Assembly (NCBI GenBank): GCA_013288285.1
Contig: JABDCE010000017.1
Span: forward strand, 1 to 45,242
Origin: Bacteroidota bacterium
Lineage (GTDB): Bacteria > Bacteroidota > Bacteroidia > Chitinophagales > Chitinophagaceae
Direction of reading: 5' to 3'
Length of the DNA: 45,242 bases
In this document: one piece after another, positions 16,301 to 24,200 of the stretch
How the letters are laid out: each line of letters starts with the position of its first letter
Position numbering within the stretch: position 1 is the first letter of the stretch
The notes under the pieces: generated by a model
What the model was told of the DNA's origin: nothing
The model's database searches: none
What the model saw: only the letters and a program-made list of their open reading frames with translations
Made by a program: the position numbers and the translations under genes

Positions 16301-16356
16301 TAGATCCCGCAGACATTATTGCGAACCTATATTCAAAATTCGGTCTCAAACATTAA
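13348..16356 (+). CDS. Exported TPR/WD40-repeat protein (putative sensor of the STAND cluster)
   Basis: A 1002-aa protein. A signal peptide (MIRISILFFVLLYIPAMGQ) is followed by a TPR-like pair of helices ('GDHYFKINNYSEALKKYQDAM', about 33-53) and a helical region to about 150. From about 165 to the end there are many WD40-type blades, recognisable by 'VKKWDTETGQ', 'LNVWDMASW', 'VKLWDTGNY', 'IILWNIENF', 'LKIWDTKTGKL', 'FSIWNIDRS' and 'ILLWNMENS', each preceded by an 'FSPDGRRLL'-like strand. The total of about 13-14 blades suggests two beta-propellers. In related single-chain proteins the nSTAND, membrane helix and WD40 parts are fused; here they are split into two overlapping genes. Base composition is visibly more A+T-rich than the core genes. 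The ligand is unknown. Confidence 0.85.
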   Translation: MIRISILFFVLLYIPAMGQSPASRYKNAMREGDHYFKINNYSEALKKYQDAMIAARECPDCTETGNTATTPHEKIVQVFEQIQKQKNKSDSLAKRAKQMYEVAKNKSRIASSYEASGKAFIAIYKNHLLAEGLRQAASAYSIDDSNMDARNALYASVYESQDNPHLVFPISTDTNSHFIKSVIFSKNGKKKIVLNDETSSGSFGGSGNNDDNVKPVGPKLSIPCPGNKEVLVIDDSNYVKKWDTETGQYENDSVKLSSDLSCTSAVFSGNGKSLITAGNGYLNVWDMASWTLISDIRMDGVYTSPVISDNGAKAYVTVYDSIKVIDALTGKQTNSFLIDANNPPSAISFSPDGRYLLVATTYDTLDAKNTSAKLYDLEQKDISLVRDFDSLVFASYTPDGRFLFIGRSDSSAILYDLKKNTDTINFLNLGNVPNSIIFSPNGNKIILTFTDETMGIGTLSKDKFQLFNGNATDAVFSPDSNKIITIYDNTVKLWDTGNYVREIATLSGSENNIIKAGFSANSKIVWAISDNKEIILWNIENFNEKGTLYGNWESANFSAFSTDGNLVFTLHRNKGKIVSVTNSADSIPILGYMAANTRGGFSPDSRRLVTRASDTLKIWDTKTGKLVGNPIGNVAGIFSLAGYSADNRNVFLIYEGKLSLVDVADGRRIPIDISADSVISASFSADNHHLMALQKNGTFSIWNIDRSSTQPIFTTSCISVLFSPDRKSALLKSFSKDTNSTMRYRISKTGTQNKSDTLVAYVNTEILLRTTFKTEVLKKEDTLTIFKKCDTAFYSPDGRRILAYSSSGFPDADNSNDNHILLWNMENSHSLFFETRKSKYNNLKITKPFFSAKNEFIFMSVNDATVIFYDNGRQETGTAQYNNLRNVVCSRDNKSFLWIMAGDIGYYFNLDRAVNPTKISHVSDAVFSPDSKYLLIKYYNTYRLFDTTGELATLPIGTARRYFFSADSKRIITQYDNKPSKVWLIDPADIIANLYSKFGLKH

Positions 16357-16390
16357 AAAAAAGAAAAAAAACTGAGAGTGAAGGTTGCTA

Positions 16391-17119
16391 TTAGAGCGGT
16401 TTTATACTTACTGCCAGGATATTGCAATACCCGTCACCCTGAGCTGTTGCTGTAAGGCTTTTTATTTTCTTCGGCGAACCTACAGGATACAAATAGCAAT
16501 ACAATCCGGGCGCGGTGTAACGTACCTGGAAAAGATTTTTTACGTTGTCTTGCTTTATCACGAAGCGGCTGCCGATCACTGACTCAAAACTTTGGTTATG
16601 AGTGGGCACATACCAGTCTGGAATAGTATCGTTAAAAGCTACGCCCGACATTGTAGAATCATCGGTAAACCGAACAGAATAGGTGATATATGACTCACCA
16701 CTGCCAGAGGTGGCCAACACATAAAATGTATCTGCAGCAATGGGTGTAACAAACTCCAGCGTGCCTTGTGAGTTGTGAAGGGTCAAGGAATTATTGGCAT
16801 TATACGGCGCTAACTTATAAACCAAGCCCGGGAAAAATGTACTATTAACGATACGATCGGCAGGGAAAAAATAGGCAGGCTTGTAACCCATGTAATTAAA
16901 ATCATCGGCCATAAATACACCGCCTACGTTATCTGCCCCGAAATAAGGCGTGCTAGTAATGGTGGACTGAGGGTCTTTTGTTTCGCCATTCACTACTATG
17001 TCGCTATTAAATCCTCTTAATTCTACAGTTTTGTACCCCTGCGAAAAAGCCTTTTCGTTACTGGCTATGACTGAAAGCAAAATACCTATGTGGAAACTTA
17101 ATAAGATTATTTTCTTCAT
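16391..17119 (-). CDS. Secreted protein of unknown function
   Basis: About 242 aa. The Met at 17119 (MKKIILLSFHIGILLSVIAS) is preferred over the one three codons upstream because it gives the usual signal peptide start. The mature part is beta-rich and hydroxyl-rich ('KTVELRGFNSDIVVNGE', 'LTLHNSQGTLEF', 'YITYSVRFTDDST', 'KSLTATAQGDGYCNILAVSIKPL'). This pattern suggests a beta-sandwich or lectin-like fold without a firm family. It is convergent with the WD40 gene (34 bp between stops, no clear terminator) and divergent from the alpha/beta hydrolase. Probably not part of the STAND system, given its orientation. Confidence 0.75.
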   Translation of the reverse strand: MKKIILLSFHIGILLSVIASNEKAFSQGYKTVELRGFNSDIVVNGETKDPQSTITSTPYFGADNVGGVFMADDFNYMGYKPAYFFPADRIVNSTFFPGLVYKLAPYNANNSLTLHNSQGTLEFVTPIAADTFYVLATSGSGESYITYSVRFTDDSTMSGVAFNDTIPDWYVPTHNQSFESVIGSRFVIKQDNVKNLFQVRYTAPGLYCYLYPVGSPKKIKSLTATAQGDGYCNILAVSIKPL

Positions 17120-17241
17120 GCTCTGCATATTGATACAATATAGTCGTTTCGTAGAAACTATGCAACGATTGCCGGGGAAATAATATAGTGATCTCCCCTG
17201 CCGTCAAAAAAATCCGTAAAATTGTAGATCAATCATTAGTT

Positions 17242-18663
17242 ATGTTTCTTAAGGCGGTGTGTACCATTGGTGTGTTCTTCTCAGCTTTGCATTGCAGCGC
17301 TCAAACTTCATTTGCCGGAAGTTGGGAAGGCAAGCTGAACATTGGCACAACGATCAGGCTGGTATTCAATATTAAAGACACCACCGACAACAACTTGTAT
17401 AGTACCATGGACAGCCCCGACCAGGCAGCAATGGACATAGCATGTAGCCATACGGTGGCAAAGGAAGATTCTATATTCATCACCACACTTGGTGGCAGGG
17501 CAAAGTATAGCGGAAAGAAAATTGACGGTAATTATATACTTGGAGAGTTCAGGCAGAACGGGCATAAGCTGACACTGGACTTAAAGAAAACCGATAAAGC
17601 AATTACACTAAACAGGCCGCAGACGCCCAAACCACCGTTTGAATATATCAGCGAGGATGTCGTGTACCACAACGAGCCGAACAATATTCAGTTCGGAGCC
17701 ACGATCACTATACCTCATGGCGCAGGGCCTTTTCCCGCTGTGCTGATGATCACCGGCTCTGGCCAGCAGAACCGCGACGAGGAGTTATTTGGGCACAGGC
17801 CGTTTGCAGTGATAGCGGATTATCTTACTAAAAAAGGGTACATCGTATTGCGGGTAGATGACCGGGGAATTGGAAAATCGACGGGAGAATTCTCAGGAGC
17901 TACCTCAGAAGATTTTAAAAATGATGCGATCGTGAGCCTGAACTATCTGCGGTCGAGAAAGGAAGTAGACCAGAAGAAGATTGGCCTGATGGGACATAGC
18001 GAAGGTGGTATGATAGCACCCATGATAGCCGTGGAAGACAAAGGCGTGGATTTCTTAGTGCTGCTGGCTGCGCCGGGCGTGCCGTGCCTGCAACTGAACG
18101 AGGAGCAATTGGCGGCGTTGTTTGAAAAAAGCGGCGTCAAAAAAGAATCTACTGATGAATACCTGGAGCTATACGAAAAAATGGTAAAGAGCTCGCTTAA
18201 AACGGATGACAAAGAAGAATTCAGAAAACAAGTAAACAAAGAAGTAACAGAGTGGCGGGCAAAGACCCCTTCTTATGTGGTGCTGGAAACAACCAATATC
18301 TCTGATAACCGAAGCCAGGAAAAATTTGTTGACGGCATTGTAAATAAGCTCTCAGACCCGTGGTATAAGTACCTGATCTCTTACAACCCACAACCAACCC
18401 TGAGAAAGCTGTCGTGCAAGGTGCTGGCGCTGAACGGAGAAAAAGACATACAGGTATTGCCCGGCAGCAACCTTGTAGGTGTAAAAGAATGCCTGGATAA
18501 AAGCCATTCGCCAGAGCATGAAACTCTGGAGCTGAAAGGATTGAATCATTTGTTCCAGAGTTGCAAAACATGCAGCTTCCAGGAATATGCACAACTGGAA
18601 GAAACATTCTCGCCTACGGCATTAGCTGCCATATCTGACTGGATGGATAAGAACGTGAAGTAA
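17242..18663 (+). CDS. Exported alpha/beta hydrolase
   Basis: The ORF track begins at a GTG (17188), but the ATG at 17242 gives 473 aa with a normal signal peptide (MFLKAVCTIGVFFSALHCSAQ) and is chosen. An N-terminal beta-rich domain of about 120 residues ('FAGSWEGKLNIGTTIRLVFNI', 'ITLNRP') precedes an alpha/beta hydrolase core. The core has 'LMITGSGQQNRDEE' (oxyanion region), 'LRVDDRGIGKS', the nucleophile elbow GHSEGG (Ser about 253), a likely Asp in NGEKDIQV and the catalytic His in GLNHLF. This two-domain layout is common in periplasmic esterases or peptidase-like hydrolases of Bacteroidota; the substrate cannot be inferred. A helical lid-like insertion (about 285-370) lies between the Ser and the Asp. 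Confidence 0.88.
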   Translation: MFLKAVCTIGVFFSALHCSAQTSFAGSWEGKLNIGTTIRLVFNIKDTTDNNLYSTMDSPDQAAMDIACSHTVAKEDSIFITTLGGRAKYSGKKIDGNYILGEFRQNGHKLTLDLKKTDKAITLNRPQTPKPPFEYISEDVVYHNEPNNIQFGATITIPHGAGPFPAVLMITGSGQQNRDEELFGHRPFAVIADYLTKKGYIVLRVDDRGIGKSTGEFSGATSEDFKNDAIVSLNYLRSRKEVDQKKIGLMGHSEGGMIAPMIAVEDKGVDFLVLLAAPGVPCLQLNEEQLAALFEKSGVKKESTDEYLELYEKMVKSSLKTDDKEEFRKQVNKEVTEWRAKTPSYVVLETTNISDNRSQEKFVDGIVNKLSDPWYKYLISYNPQPTLRKLSCKVLALNGEKDIQVLPGSNLVGVKECLDKSHSPEHETLELKGLNHLFQSCKTCSFQEYAQLEETFSPTALAAISDWMDKNVK

Positions 18664-18674
18664 GACTTTGGACT

Positions 18675-20213
18675 ATGCAAAATATATTTGAAAAAATACT
18701 TAGCCTTTTTAAGCGCTCACGCACTGAAGAATTCATACGTCATAACACAGTATCTGACAAGAGTCATAAAGTTGTGGTCAGCAATGGCACTATCAAAGAA
18801 GTATTTGTTTTTAATTATTTAGGAGACTATTCTGTTCCAACGTTCGGCATTCAGTTCAATACCGATATAGTTGTCAATAGCGAATCTAGTTCCAACCGTG
18901 TTTATTACGTCAATTTGTATAATCTTACTTGTACATGCAAATCATATGAGCATTTAAAAACACTTTACAGCAGTCGACAACCTGGAATATTATGTAAGCA
19001 TCTTTGTAAGACGTTAATTAATCATGCTCAATTATTAGGGCTAAAACTTTGCGAAATATCTTGCATTGAATTAACAATAGGCAAGAAAGCACAGGAGAAG
19101 TATTCACTTTTTTCATACAATAGCCAGGAATTTATTGTTGCGTTTACAAAGGACAAAGGCTGGGTTAATATTTGTAAGGAAGCCTATTGGGGATATTCTC
19201 CATCAGAACAAAGATGGGCAGGTGCTGTTAAGCCCCAGGATGCGGGTATATTCCAAGCATTAGCCAAATATATACTACAGCGAACTACCATACCAACAAC
19301 TTTTAATCTTGAATCTGAAAGTGTAAAACCGTCAACAAGCGAAATTGTCTATCGTAAACGCCAACGCTGGATAAAGTCTATATCTGTAGTACCCGGAGGA
19401 GTTAGAATAAACTTTGAAAGTGATACTGCCCTAACTTTTTTAAATTGTACAACATCCATTATTAATAGTCTTGAGAATGAAATTTTACTAAATCCCAATA
19501 TATCATTAGATATCGCATTAGCTACATTTCTTTTCAAGCATCAAATTAGAGTTAAAGAAATTGAGGAATATTACGACCGTTATAGAAAAAAATATGAAGA
19601 GCGACTGGCAGAAGGTCAGCAGTCGGCAACGGCAATCAAATTTCTGAACATACGACCATTCAAATGCTGTAACAGAGAAATGAGTATTCTCAATGGTTAT
19701 GACAAAGATAGATTGATCTATCTTTTTACATTTAAGGATAGTATTTCTTTCAATAAAGTGAAATTAGTAGAACTTTTAGCTGGGGATGAACAGTTTAAAT
19801 TCAATCTTGCTTTTTATGTTTCACGAGGGCCAAATTCCATCCATAAAAGCAATACTTCTGACCACTATCGAACGAGGTTCCTATCTTTAGTCAAAACTGG
19901 GATAGTAAAACATGGGAGAGCGATAGATAGCAAAGATTTGTTGAAAACTCTTGCCATTAAGGATATAAGAAATATTTTATCTGGCAGTGGTCTAAAATGC
20001 AATACTAAAGAAGAAGGCATAACACATATTATAGGTTTGGATAACTATGAAGTAAAAGTTAAGCCATATCTATCCCAAATTGACGACTATTTTAAATTGA
20101 TGCCATTTCCATTTGAAGTTCCTAATGACTTAAGATCTGTAGTAGAAAGAGATTTAGAATACTACAATTCCATCGCAATTACTACAATAAACTTGACCGA
20201 CAATATTTTTTGA
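18675..20213 (+). CDS. SWIM zinc-finger protein with SAP-like segment
   Basis: A 512-aa protein of unknown function. A SWIM-type zinc finger is visible as CTC (Cys 86, Cys 88) followed after about 18 residues by CKH (Cys 107, His 109), within 'YNLTCTCKSYEHL'. SWIM fingers bind DNA or proteins. Further on, 'KDLLKTLAIKDIRNILSGSG' (about 417-436) resembles a SAP-type helix-turn-helix, another nucleic-acid-binding motif; this is a weaker match. The central part ('WIKSISVVPGGVRINFESDTALTF') could be a beta-rich domain. No signal peptide, so cytoplasmic. The gene starts 11 bp after the hydrolase but is markedly more A+T-rich than its neighbours, with many AAA/ATT/TTA codons. It looks like an insertion of foreign origin and not a long-term operon partner. 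Confidence 0.75.
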   Translation: MQNIFEKILSLFKRSRTEEFIRHNTVSDKSHKVVVSNGTIKEVFVFNYLGDYSVPTFGIQFNTDIVVNSESSSNRVYYVNLYNLTCTCKSYEHLKTLYSSRQPGILCKHLCKTLINHAQLLGLKLCEISCIELTIGKKAQEKYSLFSYNSQEFIVAFTKDKGWVNICKEAYWGYSPSEQRWAGAVKPQDAGIFQALAKYILQRTTIPTTFNLESESVKPSTSEIVYRKRQRWIKSISVVPGGVRINFESDTALTFLNCTTSIINSLENEILLNPNISLDIALATFLFKHQIRVKEIEEYYDRYRKKYEERLAEGQQSATAIKFLNIRPFKCCNREMSILNGYDKDRLIYLFTFKDSISFNKVKLVELLAGDEQFKFNLAFYVSRGPNSIHKSNTSDHYRTRFLSLVKTGIVKHGRAIDSKDLLKTLAIKDIRNILSGSGLKCNTKEEGITHIIGLDNYEVKVKPYLSQIDDYFKLMPFPFEVPNDLRSVVERDLEYYNSIAITTINLTDNIF

Positions 20214-20259
20214 GATAGTTTACTTAACCAAATAAACATGTACGCGGGTGACCCAACAT

Positions 20260-21213
20260 TTACAGTATCTGCTTCAGCACATTGTAGATGACGTTAGGTT
20301 TGCCCAGCGTGTAAAAATGTAAAACACGCGCGTTGTTCTTCAGCAGGTCCTTACATTGATGTAGCAGCCATTCCGTACCTACCTGTTCGCAGTCCGCATC
20401 AGTCTTGGCTTTCATCATTTCATTGCACAGCTCCACCGGCACTTCAATGTTGAAGGTGCGGGGAATAATGGTGAGTTGTTTCTTGCTGGTTATCGGTTTG
20501 AGGCCTGGTATAATAGGCACATCGATACCATGGTCCCTGCATTGTCTTATGTAGTTGTAATAGTGCTCATTGTTATAAAACAATTGCGTGGTTACATAGT
20601 CGGCGCCGAGGTCTATCTTGCGTTTGAGGTAGTAAATGTCGGTATCCATATTGGGCGCCTCAAAATGCTTTTCGGGGTAGCCCGCCACACCTATGCAGAA
20701 GTCTGTTTTAGCGCCATCAATAATATCCTCTTCCATGTAGTGCCCTTTATTGAGGGTCACTATTTGCTTCACGAGGTCCTCGGCATAACGGTGTCCGTTG
20801 GGGTGAGGATTAAAGAATTTTTCGTTTGCAGCCGCATCGCCGCGCAACGCCAGTACATTCTTGATACCGAGGAAGTCAAGATCAATCAGCGCGTTCTCCG
20901 TCTCTTCCTTACTAAAGCCGCCACAGATAAGATGAGGAATGGCCTCTATCTTATACTTATTCATGAGCGCGGCACAGATGCCCACGGTGCCGGGACGCTT
21001 GCGTATTTCCACACGCTCGAAATTACCATCTGTACGCTTTCTGAATACCTGTTCCGCGCGGTGATAAGTCACGTTAATGAACGCTGGCTTAAATTCCATC
21101 AGGGGATTGAGATGGGTGTATATAGATTCAATACTTTTACCCTTTGTAGGTGGCAGTATTTCAAACGAAATGATCGTGTCTTTGGCTTCTGCCAGGTGTT
21201 GTGTCAGTTTCAT
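20260..21213 (-). CDS. metF: 5,10-methylenetetrahydrofolate reductase
   Basis: An FAD enzyme that reduces 5,10-methylene-THF to 5-methyl-THF, the methyl donor for methionine synthesis. The 317-aa length is standard for bacterial MetF. Conserved pieces include 'ISFEILPPTKGKSIESIY' at the N-terminus, 'FINVTYHRAEQ', 'IPHLICGGFSKEE', 'NVLALRGDAA', 'IGVAGYPEKHFEAPN' and 'DLGADYVTTQLFYNN', in order along a TIM barrel. It follows the giant PKD gene on the same strand by 63 bp but has its own promoter box at 21225-21232, only about 12 bp from the ATG. Confidence 0.97.
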   Translation of the reverse strand: MKLTQHLAEAKDTIISFEILPPTKGKSIESIYTHLNPLMEFKPAFINVTYHRAEQVFRKRTDGNFERVEIRKRPGTVGICAALMNKYKIEAIPHLICGGFSKEETENALIDLDFLGIKNVLALRGDAAANEKFFNPHPNGHRYAEDLVKQIVTLNKGHYMEEDIIDGAKTDFCIGVAGYPEKHFEAPNMDTDIYYLKRKIDLGADYVTTQLFYNNEHYYNYIRQCRDHGIDVPIIPGLKPITSKKQLTIIPRTFNIEVPVELCNEMMKAKTDADCEQVGTEWLLHQCKDLLKNNARVLHFYTLGKPNVIYNVLKQIL

Positions 21214-21224
21214 ACTCAGGTTGG

Positions 21225-21232
21225 CAAAAGTA
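21225..21232 (-). promoter_or_regulatory. Bacteroidota-type -7 box, very close to the metF start
   Basis: On the minus strand this reads TACTTTTG (TAnnTTTG), ending 11 bp before the metF ATG. With a start point about 5-7 bp downstream, the leader would be only a few nucleotides long, i.e. near-leaderless. Confidence 0.5.
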
Positions 21233-21276
21233 TAAATTTATTGTCATTCCGTTTAAGGTAACTGACGGAGAGATAT

Positions 21277-24200
21277 TTATTTTTTTACAAATACTTTTGT
21301 GCCGATCTTTATCCCATTGTTGCTAATAACGACCATGTAGACCCCCGGAACGAGGTCATGCACATCTATCACCCCGCTGCCCTGCTCAATTTTGCCTGTA
21401 TAACGTTCCTTACCAGATACATCAAACACTTTTGCAACAACTTCTCCAGGCAAGCTATTTCCCTTCAGTTCTATATTGATACTGGCATCGGCAGGGTTGG
21501 GGAATAAAAGTATCTCCAAATTGCCTGCGGCGTATACAGGCCGTATTGCGGTAGGTACATTATAATAACTCTTCTGCAGGCAACCATTATGCATGGTAAG
21601 TACCCAATAATTCTTCCGCAGGAGATCAGGGGCTGCGCTGGTGTAGTTCTGATTGACGGCACTTTTGATGATCGTTGAATCAAGCGTAAACGCATCGTCA
21701 TACCCCCATTGATAACTTTCAGCCGTATTGTCTGTGCACACAAACTCAGGGGAATAATAGAGCACCGTAACATTCGGAGTCCTGCCCTGCCCTACGGTAA
21801 AGGGGAACACATCAGTGCTGATACAATCGGAACCCGGGAATGACGTAGACAATGTTATAGTGCCTGTACCTGAGGTATTGAAGCTGATGAGACAGTACTG
21901 CCCATCCTTACCGGTGGCGTAAATGTCGGCATTAGCAGCACCCCAGGTGTACTTGCCCCCCTGCGGCAGCAACGAGTCTGTGCCGAAGTTCATATATTCT
22001 GTATTGGCGCACAGCAGGCTATCAGGGTGCGTAGTGATCCGCGTAGGTGGCGCAGTTTGATTGACCGTTATGGTATCACGTGCTACGTCTGTTCCGCAAC
22101 TGTTGGTATAGGTGTACGATATGGTAACGGTAGCTGCTGTTATGCCATTCACCAGACCGATGCTGTCAATGTCGGCGATCTTGTAATCGGCGCTACTCCA
22201 TAGCCCACCACCAATGCTATCGGTGAGCGCAATAGAAGCCCCGGTACAAACTTTCACCGGCCCGTGTATGACACCTGCATAAGGCAATGGGTTGATCTGG
22301 ATACGTGCATTAGCCGTGCCACAGCTATTGACCAGTGAATAAGTAACAACTGCCGTACCGGGATCCACGCCGGTAACAAGCCCGGACGATACATCGACGG
22401 CTGCAATACCCGTATCGCTGCTGCTCCATTGCCCGCCGGGCACCACCTCGGTAAGCAACGACCGAACGCCCTTGCAAAACGTAGTAGTACCTATAAGCGG
22501 CTGCAATACGGGGAATACAGTATCGAGTACCGATATCAAACAATGCGCCGGTGAGGAGTATGTGATGGTCATGGTGCCCATGAATACACCTGTAACGCTG
22601 CCTGAAGTAACGTCGACAACAGCGACCGATGTAGTACTACTGCTCCATGTGCCTCCGGCCAATGAATCGCTCAACATGGTTGTTGATCCCGCGCATAGGT
22701 GTGTCGCCCCGGTTATTATAGATGGGTCAGGGTTAACAGTATATGCCACGGTAGACATACAACCCGTGCCCAGCATATAAGTGATAGTAGTGGTACCTGC
22801 TGAAACGCCAAGAACAGTACCTGAACTAACGACAGCAACGGCAGTGTTACCACTACTCCACCCGCCCCCTGTTGTATCATTAGTCAGCAATGTAACCAGC
22901 CCGGCGCAAACATTTGTAATGCCTTTTATTGGTGCGGGTAAAGGATTTACAGTTACTACTGTACTTGCCTTGCAACCGGTATTGAAGGTGTAAGAAATGG
23001 TATCTGTACCCGGAGCCGAACCGGAGAACATACCGGTACTTCGGTTGATCGTTGCAACAACTGTATTGTGTGAAGTCCATGCGCCACCGGCATCTGCATC
23101 GCTGAGTGTGGTCTTATCCTTATTACAGATAACCGACAGCCCCACGATAGGCGCTGGTGATGAATTGACTGTTACCGGCTGCGTGACCTGGCAACCCGTG
23201 GAGAAACTATAGGTGATCATTGCTGTACCAGCCGATACACCAGAAACAATTCCCGACCCGGCATCAACAATCGCAGTAACTGTATTGCTACTATTCCAGC
23301 CACCGCCGGTTGCAGCATCACTTAGTGCAGTGGTTAGGCCTGTGCAAACACTGTCTATACCACTTATGGCGACCGGCATCGGGTTAACCGTTATCTCAGA
23401 GGTAGCAAAGCAGCCTGTAGGAGCAGTATAACTGATGGTTGTAGTACCAGCAATCAGGCTGGTCACAATTCCCGAACCCGGATCTACTGTAGCGACAACA
23501 GTATTGGCAGAGGTCCACGTTCCACCGGCAGCGTCAGACAGGGCTATTGAGTACCCAGCGCATACCACATTAGGGCCGGTTATAGGGGTGGTCAACTGGC
23601 CTACAGTAACTACCTGGGTAATGCCGCATCCCGTTGGTAACGTATAGGTGATGGTAGCTGTTCCGAAAGCGCTGCCCGATACTATGCCCAACGATGGGTC
23701 TACCGTGGCTATAGATGTATTGCTGCTGCTCCATGCACCACCATTGGTAGCATCTGACAATGTAGTAGTATATCCTACACAGATATGCGGGTCTCCGGAA
23801 ATAGCCAACGGCAGGCTGTTCACAGTAACTGTTGTAGAGGCCTTACAACCTCCCACATCAGCATAGGTTATGGTAGCCGTTCCGCTTTTTATGCCGGAGA
23901 CAATGCCAGTTCCTACACCGACGGTAGCAATTGTAGTATTTGCAGTATTCCATGATCCTGCGCCTGCAGGGTCGCTTAGCGACGTAGTGGCACCCGCACA
24001 TACACTCATGACGCCTGTTACGGCGGCGGGCAAGGTGTCAACGGTGACAGATGTGGTGAGAATACACCCCGCTGTGTTGGTATAGCTGATCGTGGCAGTA
24101 CCAGCGGCCTGTCCTGTAACCTTTCCTGTACCTAATGTGACCGTTGCAACTGTTGTATTTCCACTCGACCATGCACCACCGGTCGGCGCATCTGTAAGGG

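Noticed and set aside
17146-17158. Short inverted repeat GTTTC-GTA-GAAAC in the divergent gap
   Set aside because: Arms of only five bases; likely chance, with no second copy seen nearby.
20476-21261. 261-aa plus-strand ORF
   Set aside because: Antisense shadow of metF, whose minus-strand product is fully conserved.
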